64,000 nucleotides of DNA from G963701675 sp963701675. GTDB taxonomy: Bacteria; Planctomycetota; Planctomycetia; Gemmatales; Gemmataceae. This document shows positions 55,976 through 64,000 of the stretch, in pieces (the stretch's first letter is position 1; every line of letters starts with the position of its first letter). Location: positions 4,216,001-4,280,000 of the forward strand of contig OY969623.1 in NCBI GenBank assembly GCA_963701675.1, written 5' to 3'. A model generated the notes under the pieces. It searched no databases, was not told the DNA's origin, and saw only the letters and a program-made list of their open reading frames with translations. A program made the position numbers and the translations under genes.

Positions 55976-58900
55976 CGCAGACACTCGGCGGCGAAGCTTG
56001 CCCAGCGGAACTGGCCAATCATTGGGGCCGCGGTCGACGCATCTTCAACGGATACGGCCCGACGGAAGCGACGATTTGCGCCACCATTGCTACACAATGG
56101 GATTTGAATCAACCGCCGCCGATCGGCCGACCGATTGCCAACACGCAAATCCACATCCTCGACGAATCGTGGAATCCCGTACCGATCAATTCGCCGGGTG
56201 AAGTTTACATCGGTGGTGTCGGCGTCGCGCGAGGATACCTGCATCAACCTGATCTCACGGCCGAGCGATTCGTACCCGATCCATTCGGCAACCGTCCTGG
56301 AGCACGCCTCTACCGCACCGGCGATCAAGCGCGCTGGCGGCCGGAAGGCAACATCGAGTTTTTGGGCCGCATCGACGAGCAGATCAAGCTGCGCGGCTAC
56401 CGGATCGAGCTCGGCGAGATCGAAGCGGTCCTGGGTCAACATCTGAATGTCCGCCATGCCGTGGTTATGGCCCGCCATGACGGACAGGTCGAAAAGCGAC
56501 TCGTGGCATACGTGGTTGCTCAACGAGAACCGGCGCCATCGGTGCGTGACTTGCGCCGCTTTGTGACCGATCGCCTCCCGGATTACATGGCGCCCTCGGC
56601 TTTCGTGTTCTTGCCGGAGATGCCGTTGACCGCAAACGGCAAAGCGGACCGGAAGGCACTTCCGGCGCCGGCCGTTGCGCGATCGGAACTAGATGAAGAG
56701 TACGTCGCTCCACGTGATTCGGCGGAAGAGTCGGTGGCTGCGATCTGGGCTCGCGTCTTGGGAATAGACCGAGTCGGCGTCCATGACAACTTCTTCGAGC
56801 TCGGTGGCAACTCCCTGCTGGCCACGCAGGCTGTCGCTCGGATGCGGGAAGCGCTCGGACGAGACGTGCCGCTGCGAGCCTTGTTCGAGGCGCCGACGAT
56901 TGCCGGCCTTAGTCAACAGTTGGATGAACTGGAACGCCGCGACGACACGACGATCTCACTACGGCGAATCGCGCACGGTCGCGATTTGCCGTTGTCGTTC
57001 GCCCAGCATCGGTTGTGGTTTGTCGACCAACTGGAGCCGGGCAATCCGCTGTACAACTTGCACGCGGCGATGCGGCTGCGTGGGCCGCTTGACGTGGCTG
57101 TGTTGGAACGATGTCTGCGCGAGATCATTCGCCGACACGATGTTCTGCGAACCACGTTCGCGACGAATGACGGCCAGGCCGTCCAGGTCGTGCATCCGCC
57201 GGTTGATGTGCACATTACGATCCACGATCTCAGCCACTTGCCGCCGGACTGTCGTGAAACGAAAGCCTTCGAATTGGCACACACACAGACACAGAAGCCG
57301 TTCGATTTGGCCCGGGGTCCATTGATTCGGCCGACGCTCGTCCGGTTGGCCGACGACGATCATCTCTTGTTGCCGACGATGCACCATGCGGTTTCCGATG
57401 CGTGGTCATTGGCCATCTTCACCCGCGAACTGGCGGAACTCTATGAGGCGTTTGCAGACGGCCGGCCATCACCGCTCGCCGAGTTGCCGATCCAATACGC
57501 CGACTTTGCCGACTGGCAACGGCGCTGGCTTCAAGGTGATGTGCTCGAGACACAACTGGCGTATTGGCGAGAACGGTTGGCCCATCTGCCGCACGCCCTG
57601 GAACTGCCCACCGACAAGCCCCGGCCGGCCGTGCAACGCTATCACGGGGATCAGTTTCCGTTCACCGTACCGCGCGAACTGCTCGCTTCACTCGAACGGT
57701 TCAGCCTTTCAGAGGGCGTCACGCTGTACATGTTGCTCTTGGCGGCCTACCAGGCGCTACTCGCGCGCTATAGCGGGAAGGATGACATTGTCGTCGGTTC
57801 GCCGGTCGCAGCCCGCAACCGGCCGGAAATCGAGAACCTCATCGGTTTCTTCGTCAACATTCTGGTGCTCCGCGCCGACTTGTCGAACGGTCCGACGTTC
57901 CGTGAGTTTCTCCGACAAGTGCGTGAAACCTGCCTGGGCGCTTTCGCCCATCAGGACGTTCCGTTCGAGAAACTGGTGGATGAACTCAAGCCCGATCGCG
58001 ATTTAAGCCGAACGCCGTTGTTTCAGGCGGCATTTATTCTGCAAAACGCGCCGCCGCCGACGCTTCGGTTCAAGAACGTTACGATTTCCCAGGTAGACGT
58101 GGACCAGGGCACAGCCAAGGCGGACATTTCGCTCAGCATGACGGTGGCAGACCAAGGACTTCTTGGCCGATTCGTTTATAACACTGATCTCTTCGAAGCG
58201 GACACGATTGCGCGAATGGCTCGCCATTTCGAGACGCTCCTCGCCGGCATTGTTTCGCAGCCGGCTGTGGAAGTCGCCGAACTGCCGATGATGCCGTCGG
58301 CCGAACGACAGAAAGTCCTGGTGGATTGGAACTCCACGGCTGCGGACTATCCGCGCGACCGCTGTTTTCACCAACTCTTTGAGATGCAGGCGCGAGTGAA
58401 TCCCGCCGCCATCGCGCTGTCATTCCGAGAATCATTTCTCAGCTACGCCGAGTTAGACCAGAAGTCTAATCAATTAGCGCACTATTTGCAGTCTTTGGGC
58501 GTTGGCCCGGAGCGCGTGGTGGCGATTTCGATGGATCGCTCCATTGAGTTGGTAATCGGCATCCTCGGTGTGTTAAAGGCCGGCGGCGCTTACTTGCCGC
58601 TCGATCCGCGGCAACCAACCGCACGACTGGACTACATCTTGAAAGATGCCGACGTGCGCGTGGTTCTTACCCATGCGTCCGTCGCCGCCGAGCCGCCGAA
58701 TGTCCAGGTCGTGAATTTGGATCGTGACGCACCCGCAATCTCACGGCAATTACGCACGCCGCCCAAAAACACGGCCGCTCCAGGAAATCTGGTCTACGTC
58801 ATCTACACATCGGGTTCCACCGGCAAGCCGAAGGGAGTCCTTGTCGAGCATCGTGGACTGGTAAACGTCATAACGGCACAAAATCGGGCATTCGAGATCG

Positions 58901-60864
58901 GTCCCAAGAGCCGACTCTTGCAATGGGTGCCGATCTACTTCGACGCTGCACAAGGCGAGATCGCCCGCGCCTTGATCGCGGGCGCCACGCTGTGCCTCGC
59001 GCCAGCCGACGATTTGCTTCCGGGCGAGCCGCTACTGAATACGTTGCGTTCACAAAGAATCACCGCGGCAACACTACATCCTTCGGCGCCCACTGCAATT
59101 CTCGATACCGACTTACCCGACTTGCAAACACTCGCCGTCGGCGGCGAAGCCTGTCCCGCTGAGCTGGCGCAACGCTGGACGGAGGGCCGACGGTTCTTCA
59201 ACGGCTACGGCCCGACCGAGGCGACCATTTGCGCCACGTTAGCGACGGCGTGGGAACCGGAGCACAGGCCGCCCATCGGCCGGCCGATTGCCAACGCGCA
59301 GGTGTATGTCCTCGACGCTCACTTCCAACCCGTGCCCATCGGTGTTCCCGGCGAACTGTATATCGGCGGCGACGGGGTTGCGCGTGGCTACCTCCACCTG
59401 CCCGATCAAACGGCGGCTTCGTTCATCCCCGACCCATTCAGCGGCCGTGCGGGTGCACGGCTCTACCGAACGGGCGACCGTGTCCGCTGGACGCCCGACG
59501 GCCAGCTTGATTTCATGGGCCGGGCGGATGATCAGGTTAAGGTGCGAGGCTTCCGCATCGAGTTGGGCGAAATCGAGGCGACGCTGCGTCAGCATCCATC
59601 CGTAAAGGAAAACGTGGTGTTGGCACGCGAGGATGCGCCGGGAATCAAGCAGTTGGTGGCCTACGTTGTCAAGGTCCAAGAAATGGTGAATTCTGCCGAT
59701 CTGCGCGATTTCCTCTCTTCGCGCTTGCCCGATTACATGGTGCCGACGACGTTCGTGTTTCTGCCTTCGCTACCGTGTTTAGCGCACGGCAAAGTCGATC
59801 GCAAGGCATTGCCCGCGCCCGACCGCGCCCAGTTGGAACCGGGACGCCCGTTCGTTGCTCCACGCACCGAACGGGAAGCTGAACTGGCTGCGATTTGGGC
59901 GTCGATTCTCCGCCGTGAGACTATTGGCGTGCATGACAATTTCTTCACGCTCGGCGGCGACTCGATCTCCAGCATTCAAGTCATTGCCCGTGCCAATCGC
60001 GCGGGCATGCGACTGACGGCCAAGGATCTGTTCCAACACCAAACCATCGCGGAACTCGCGGCCGCTGCCGAGTCGGCGACTAAAGGCAGCGAGCCGCTGC
60101 ACGATCTGCAAGCCGAACTCGCCTATTGGAAAACTGCGCTCAGCCCCGAAGTCCGGAGACTTCTCCGCGATGCGGATTTTGCGGGCGACGAGCTTTCGTA
60201 TGCAACCTTGACGACAGTTGTCGAACCGATCGTGTGCGAGGAATTGTTGAACGATAACCGACGCCGTGTTGAAGAAGTGTTGCTCACGGCGTTGTTACAG
60301 GCCATCGAAGCCTGGACCGGACAGCGATCGGTTCTCGTGGATGTTGATGTCCCAGCCACCGAATCGCAGAATAATGGATACGGCGAGACGGCGGCGTTTC
60401 CGATCCGATTCGATCTTGGAGACTCCGGTACACCCGGCCAGGCGCTGCAAGTCGTAAAGGAGCAAATACGCGCGGTACCAAACGGCGGCCGGGGATTCGC
60501 GAGCTTGATGAAGTCCGGCGACGCAACCATCGTGCAGGAGCGTCAAGCGCTGCCCCGGGCCGAGATCTACTTTGGTTATCTTCGGAGAGACACCGGAGAG
60601 AAAGGCCACTTGCTCGCGATACACGCCGGCATCGAGAACGGCGGCCTCCGGCTGGATTGGACGTACCGTCCCGAGTTGCATCATGAATCGACGATTCAAA
60701 CAATTGCCCATGCATTCATAAGCCGGTTGCGAGCATTGGTGGAGCATTGTCGAGATGAGTCCGGGATCGTATCGGCTGCGGATTTCCCCGAAGCGCGCAT
60801 GAGCGATGACGACCTGGAAGCGCTGCTGTCGCAGATCGGAACAGGCGAAGAAGACAACGTTTAA
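55840..60864 (+). CDS. NRPS: A-T-C-A-T with truncated epimerase (continuation of module 1)
   Basis: The rest of the first NRPS protein, in all about 1920 residues with the 55103 part. Order: the rest of A1 (GGEACPAEL, NGYGPTEATIC), a carrier T1 (FFELGGNSL near 56799-56816), condensation C2 (motif HHAVSDA near 57384), A2 (YTSGSTGKPKGV), T2 (FFTLGGDSI near 59941-59968), and a C-terminal region matching only the second lobe of an epimerisation domain (from LAYWKTAL at about 60120). In C2 the usual final Gly of HHxxxDG is Ala. LGGDS is the T-domain variant that feeds epimerases. It makes a dipeptidyl intermediate on T2. Confidence 0.9.
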   Translation: MSSAPETLPGTPLFEFLLDERINLFTTLPSVLSTLPLDRELPELLTQTLGGEACPAELANHWGRGRRIFNGYGPTEATICATIATQWDLNQPPPIGRPIANTQIHILDESWNPVPINSPGEVYIGGVGVARGYLHQPDLTAERFVPDPFGNRPGARLYRTGDQARWRPEGNIEFLGRIDEQIKLRGYRIELGEIEAVLGQHLNVRHAVVMARHDGQVEKRLVAYVVAQREPAPSVRDLRRFVTDRLPDYMAPSAFVFLPEMPLTANGKADRKALPAPAVARSELDEEYVAPRDSAEESVAAIWARVLGIDRVGVHDNFFELGGNSLLATQAVARMREALGRDVPLRALFEAPTIAGLSQQLDELERRDDTTISLRRIAHGRDLPLSFAQHRLWFVDQLEPGNPLYNLHAAMRLRGPLDVAVLERCLREIIRRHDVLRTTFATNDGQAVQVVHPPVDVHITIHDLSHLPPDCRETKAFELAHTQTQKPFDLARGPLIRPTLVRLADDDHLLLPTMHHAVSDAWSLAIFTRELAELYEAFADGRPSPLAELPIQYADFADWQRRWLQGDVLETQLAYWRERLAHLPHALELPTDKPRPAVQRYHGDQFPFTVPRELLASLERFSLSEGVTLYMLLLAAYQALLARYSGKDDIVVGSPVAARNRPEIENLIGFFVNILVLRADLSNGPTFREFLRQVRETCLGAFAHQDVPFEKLVDELKPDRDLSRTPLFQAAFILQNAPPPTLRFKNVTISQVDVDQGTAKADISLSMTVADQGLLGRFVYNTDLFEADTIARMARHFETLLAGIVSQPAVEVAELPMMPSAERQKVLVDWNSTAADYPRDRCFHQLFEMQARVNPAAIALSFRESFLSYAELDQKSNQLAHYLQSLGVGPERVVAISMDRSIELVIGILGVLKAGGAYLPLDPRQPTARLDYILKDADVRVVLTHASVAAEPPNVQVVNLDRDAPAISRQLRTPPKNTAAPGNLVYVIYTSGSTGKPKGVLVEHRGLVNVITAQNRAFEIGPKSRLLQWVPIYFDAAQGEIARALIAGATLCLAPADDLLPGEPLLNTLRSQRITAATLHPSAPTAILDTDLPDLQTLAVGGEACPAELAQRWTEGRRFFNGYGPTEATICATLATAWEPEHRPPIGRPIANAQVYVLDAHFQPVPIGVPGELYIGGDGVARGYLHLPDQTAASFIPDPFSGRAGARLYRTGDRVRWTPDGQLDFMGRADDQVKVRGFRIELGEIEATLRQHPSVKENVVLAREDAPGIKQLVAYVVKVQEMVNSADLRDFLSSRLPDYMVPTTFVFLPSLPCLAHGKVDRKALPAPDRAQLEPGRPFVAPRTEREAELAAIWASILRRETIGVHDNFFTLGGDSISSIQVIARANRAGMRLTAKDLFQHQTIAELAAAAESATKGSEPLHDLQAELAYWKTALSPEVRRLLRDADFAGDELSYATLTTVVEPIVCEELLNDNRRRVEEVLLTALLQAIEAWTGQRSVLVDVDVPATESQNNGYGETAAFPIRFDLGDSGTPGQALQVVKEQIRAVPNGGRGFASLMKSGDATIVQERQALPRAEIYFGYLRRDTGEKGHLLAIHAGIENGGLRLDWTYRPELHHESTIQTIAHAFISRLRALVEHCRDESGIVSAADFPEARMSDDDLEALLSQIGTGEEDNV

Positions 60865-63800
60865 TGAACATCAAGGCGGCACACATCGAAGACGTGTACG
60901 AGTTGTCTCCATTGCAGCAGGGGATGCTCTTTCACACCGTGCGCGATCCTGCGGCGAGTATGTACTTCCATCAGGTGACGTACACGCTCCAGGGAGAGTT
61001 CGATGTGCCGGCGTTTCGGCGGGCGTGGCAGAAACTCGCCGAGCACCAGCCGGCCCTGCGTACGTCTTATCATTGGGAGAACCTCGAAAAGCCGGCGCAG
61101 GTCGTGCATCGTCAGGCCCGGGTGCCGTTCGAGGAATTCGATTGGCGAAACATCCCGGCCTTCGAACACGAAGCGCGATTACAAGAATGGCTCAAGCAGG
61201 ACCAAGGGCGTGGCTTCGTCATGACGCAGCCGCCGTTGATGCGGGCCACTGCCATTCGAATCGGCGACGATGTGCATCATTTCGTGTGGAGCCAGCACCA
61301 TATCCTGTGGGACGGGTGGTCGGGGCCGCTCGTGCTCAAAGATTTGCTTGCCTTTTACGATGCCGAACGTTCGGGTCGCGAGCACCGGCCGACACGCTCC
61401 CGGCCGTTCCGTGATTACATCGCATGGCTGCGGCAGCAGGATGCGGGAAAGGCGGAGGCGTTTTGGCGACAAGCCCTGAGCGGCTTCTCGACACCGACGC
61501 CGCTGTCGATTGATCGCAAGAGTGGCGCGACCATCGCCGTCGAGGCACATGCGGCGGAAGAACGGCTCCACTTGCCGGCGACCTTCATGACTTCGCTCCA
61601 GGAACTGGCGCGGAAGCATCAACTGACACTCAACACCGTATTACAAGGCGCGTGGGCGATTCTGCTCGGCCGCTACTCCGGGCAGGACGACGTGCTCTTC
61701 GGCGCATCCGTTTCCGGCCGACCGGTCGGCCTGGCCGAGGTCGAGTCCATGGTCGGCCTGTTCATCAACACGGTACCCGTGCGGGTCCGCTTCTCGGAGC
61801 GCGCTTCGATCATTGACTTATTCAAGCGCTTACAAGCGGAACAAGCCGAGCTCCGCCAATTCGAGCACAGCCCACTCGTGCAGGTCCACGGCTGGAGTGA
61901 AGTGCCCCGCGGAATGCCGCTCTTCGAGAGCATGGTCGTCTTCGTCAACTACGCCGCCGACCGCGTGGCTCACGAGCGCTTCGGCCATTTGAAGGTCCTG
62001 CAGGTTCGTCAAGCCGTTCAACACACGGACTGCCCGCTGGGTTTGGTGGTCCTGCCCGGCGAAGAGTTATGGTTGCGGCTCGTTTACGATACGAATCGGA
62101 TCGAGCGCTCGGCCGCCGTTCGGATGCTGGAACATCTGCGGCGCATGCTGGAGGCGATTGTTTCAGATCCCGAGCAGCGGCTCGGCGACGTGTCATTGCT
62201 GAGAGGACGCGACCGCCAAAAACTGCTGGTCGATTGGAACGCGACAGCGACTGACTATCCGGCCCAATTGTGCGTTCACCAACTGGTCGCCCAGCGAGCC
62301 ATCGCTCAGCCCGATGCCGTCGCGCTGACGTTTCACGGGCAAACACTGACCTATCACGAACTCAATCGCAGGGCCAATCAACTCGCGCACCATCTTCGTG
62401 CGCTGGGCCTTCGTGTCGAAGACCGCGTGGCGCTGAGCGTCGATCGTTCGCTCGAAATGGTCGTTGCGATTCTGGGTGTCTTGAAGGCCGGCGGCTCGTA
62501 TGTGCCAATCGACCCGGTGTTGCCGGCCGAACGTCAGCGCTTCATGCTCCAGGACTCCGGTGTCAAGATTCTACTGACACAAGAGCACCACCGCGGCCGA
62601 TTGCCCATCGGTCAAACGCCCGTCGTGTACCTAGATAGTGATTGGCCGACCATCGCTAAACGGACCGACGAATCACCGCCCGCGTCGGCCCGTCCCTCAA
62701 ACCTGGCGTACATCATTTACACGTCCGGCTCAACCGGCCAGCCGAAGGGCGTGCTCGTCGAGCACCGCGGACTGACGAATGTCGTTTGCGCTCAAGTTCA
62801 GGCCTACGGCATTCATCCCGGTAGTCGGATTCTCCAAGTGATTTCGCTCAGCTTTGACGTCGCACAGGCCGAAATCCTGCGCGCGTTGGTCGGCGGGGCG
62901 GCGCTGGTGGTGGCCACGTCGGAGGAATTATTGCCCGGCTGGCCGCTTTTCAACATCCTTCGTGACGAACGCATCACCTTCGCCGCCATTCTCCCGGCGC
63001 CATTGTCCGCGATACCGCTCGGTGAAGAGCTTCCGGACCTAGCGCACTTGTTAGTCGGCGGCGAGCAATGCCCGGTCGAGTTGGCCGCTTATTGGGGCAA
63101 AGGCCGCGACATTTTTAATGGATACGGCCCAACCGAGGCGGCGGTTTGCACGACCATCGCCCGCAACTGGGACCTGAACGCGCCGGCGCCGGTAGGCCGA
63201 CCGATCGCCAATGCCCGCGTTTATGTTCTCGACAAGCGCCTGCAGCCGGTGCCCGACGGTGTGCCGGGCGAATTGTACATCGGCGGCATCGGTGTCACCC
63301 GTGGCTACATGCACCAGCCGGCGTTTACGGCCGAGCGGTTCCTGCCTGACGCATTCGTGGATCGGCCCGGGGCGCGGATGTACCGCACCGGCGATCTCAT
63401 GCGTTGGCTGGACGACGGCAATCTCGAATTCATCGGCCGTATCGACGGACAAATCAAGCTCCGCGGCTTTCGGATCGAGCTGGGCGAAATCGAAACCGTT
63501 CTCGGACAGCATCCCAACGTCCTCAACGCGGCCGCGATGGTGCGCGAGGACGAGCCGGGCAACAAACGCCTGGTCGCCTACATCGTGGCACAGCGCGAGC
63601 CCGCGCCGACTGCGACGGAGCTACGCACCTATTTAAAAGGCAAACTGCCCGAATACATGGTCCCGGCGGCGTTCGTGTTCATGCGTGAATTGCCGCGCAC
63701 GACGAACGACAAAGTCGACCGACGGCTGCTTCCTGTGCCCGACCCGGATGACGCACCGCCAAGCGACGATCTCGCCGCCCCACGGTCGCCGGCAGAGGAA

Positions 63801-64000
63801 CTAGTTGCCGGCATTTGGTGCGACTTGTTGAAGGTGAGCCGCGTCGGCGTGGATGATAACTTCTTCGAGCTGGGCGGCCATTCATTGTTGGCGACTCAGG
63901 CGGTTTCACGCCTCCGCACGGCGTTCAACGTCGATCTGTCGTTGCGGACTTTCTTTGAGTCGGCCACGGTCGCCGGAGTGACGGAGAAAATCGAGTCGGC
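60864..64000 (+). CDS. NRPS second protein: C-A-T, runs off the window
   Basis: The second NRPS gene starts in the stop codon of the first (TAATG). It has a condensation domain (ELSPLQQGMLFH; HHILWDGWS with the intact motif near 61297), an A domain (YTSGSTGQPKGV, NGYGPTEAAVC) and a carrier (FFELGGHSLLAT near 63862), then continues out of the window. No stop is seen to 64000. It extends the chain by at least one residue. It lies right after an epimerase-type C-terminus, where a condensation domain accepting a D-residue would be expected. Confidence 0.9.
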   Translation, partial: MNIKAAHIEDVYELSPLQQGMLFHTVRDPAASMYFHQVTYTLQGEFDVPAFRRAWQKLAEHQPALRTSYHWENLEKPAQVVHRQARVPFEEFDWRNIPAFEHEARLQEWLKQDQGRGFVMTQPPLMRATAIRIGDDVHHFVWSQHHILWDGWSGPLVLKDLLAFYDAERSGREHRPTRSRPFRDYIAWLRQQDAGKAEAFWRQALSGFSTPTPLSIDRKSGATIAVEAHAAEERLHLPATFMTSLQELARKHQLTLNTVLQGAWAILLGRYSGQDDVLFGASVSGRPVGLAEVESMVGLFINTVPVRVRFSERASIIDLFKRLQAEQAELRQFEHSPLVQVHGWSEVPRGMPLFESMVVFVNYAADRVAHERFGHLKVLQVRQAVQHTDCPLGLVVLPGEELWLRLVYDTNRIERSAAVRMLEHLRRMLEAIVSDPEQRLGDVSLLRGRDRQKLLVDWNATATDYPAQLCVHQLVAQRAIAQPDAVALTFHGQTLTYHELNRRANQLAHHLRALGLRVEDRVALSVDRSLEMVVAILGVLKAGGSYVPIDPVLPAERQRFMLQDSGVKILLTQEHHRGRLPIGQTPVVYLDSDWPTIAKRTDESPPASARPSNLAYIIYTSGSTGQPKGVLVEHRGLTNVVCAQVQAYGIHPGSRILQVISLSFDVAQAEILRALVGGAALVVATSEELLPGWPLFNILRDERITFAAILPAPLSAIPLGEELPDLAHLLVGGEQCPVELAAYWGKGRDIFNGYGPTEAAVCTTIARNWDLNAPAPVGRPIANARVYVLDKRLQPVPDGVPGELYIGGIGVTRGYMHQPAFTAERFLPDAFVDRPGARMYRTGDLMRWLDDGNLEFIGRIDGQIKLRGFRIELGEIETVLGQHPNVLNAAAMVREDEPGNKRLVAYIVAQREPAPTATELRTYLKGKLPEYMVPAAFVFMRELPRTTNDKVDRRLLPVPDPDDAPPSDDLAAPRSPAEELVAGIWCDLLKVSRVGVDDNFFELGGHSLLATQAVSRLRTAFNVDLSLRTFFESATVAGVTEKIES

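Noticed and set aside
60806..61414. An overlapping open frame with an Arg-rich translation at the start of the second NRPS gene
   Set aside because: The NRPS frame starting at 60864 contains all condensation motifs; this frame contains none.

Overview
The window looks like a chromosomal segment of a planctomycete, most likely a Gemmataceae-type member of the Gemmatales. The evidence is the gene content: three DUF1559 pseudopilin-like proteins with an N-terminal prepilin helix, a DUF1549/DUF1553 plus DUF1501 pair, a BBP7 outer-membrane protein, large secreted proteins with an LE-x-R type N-terminal motif (LVIVD and SBBP repeats), small secreted proteins of unknown function, a membrane pyrophosphatase and CstA. 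The DNA is GC-rich and has long antisense shadow frames. I see no rRNA, tRNA, CRISPR array or complete insertion sequence.

Layout. 1-5 kb: a MazF-like toxin-antitoxin pair, a DUF1579 protein, a frameshifted large secreted protein and a PIN-domain pair. 5-11.7 kb: BBP7 protein, CBS-domain protein, zinc-ribbon protein, YheT-like hydrolase, a frameshifted copper ATPase and a DUF1573 lipoprotein. 11.8-16.3 kb: a co-directional cluster of a Cys-rich secreted protein, a LolA-like membrane protein, a periplasmic C39-like/DUF1573 fusion and a DUF1559 protein. 16.3-20.4 kb: an orphan sigma region-4 protein, a membrane-bound XRE regulator, two small secreted proteins and a HEAT-repeat protein. 20.4-25.6 kb: an RHH antitoxin between two copies of the 3' end of a zinc-ribbon gene, then rpoD and dnaG. 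25.6-28.5 kb: psuG and an ECF sigma/anti-sigma operon. 28.6-33.8 kb: a YgiQ radical-SAM gene whose 3' end is repeated about 2.2 kb further on, with a two-gene cassette between the copies, then a frameshifted RluA-type pseudouridine synthase. 33.8-36.5 kb: folD, a sirtuin and a DUF1559 gene. 36.5-45.5 kb: spermidine-synthase-like protein, LVIVD protein, membrane pyrophosphatase, two small genes and cstA. 45.5-50.7 kb: lipoprotein, DUF1559, DUF1501 and DUF1549/1553. 51.0-53.8 kb: an SBBP beta-propeller protein interrupted by an amber codon and carrying an in-frame palindromic element. 53.9-54.7 kb: a VapC-type pair. 55.1-64.0 kb: a non-ribosomal peptide synthetase (NRPS) operon that runs off the window.

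Themes. The NRPS is A-T-C-A-T-(C-terminal lobe of an epimerase) followed by C-A-T, so it should make at least a tripeptide, and its epimerase lacks the catalytic lobe. Two unrelated conserved genes (ygiQ and the zinc-ribbon gene) have the same architecture: intact gene, cargo, then a second copy of the gene's own 3' end, which looks like a footprint of integration at gene 3' ends. Five genes each need exactly one extra base to restore their frame, and one gene needs a stop codon changed. The uniform direction points to missing bases in the sequence as much as to real gene decay, so those genes should be read as probably functional until re-sequenced.
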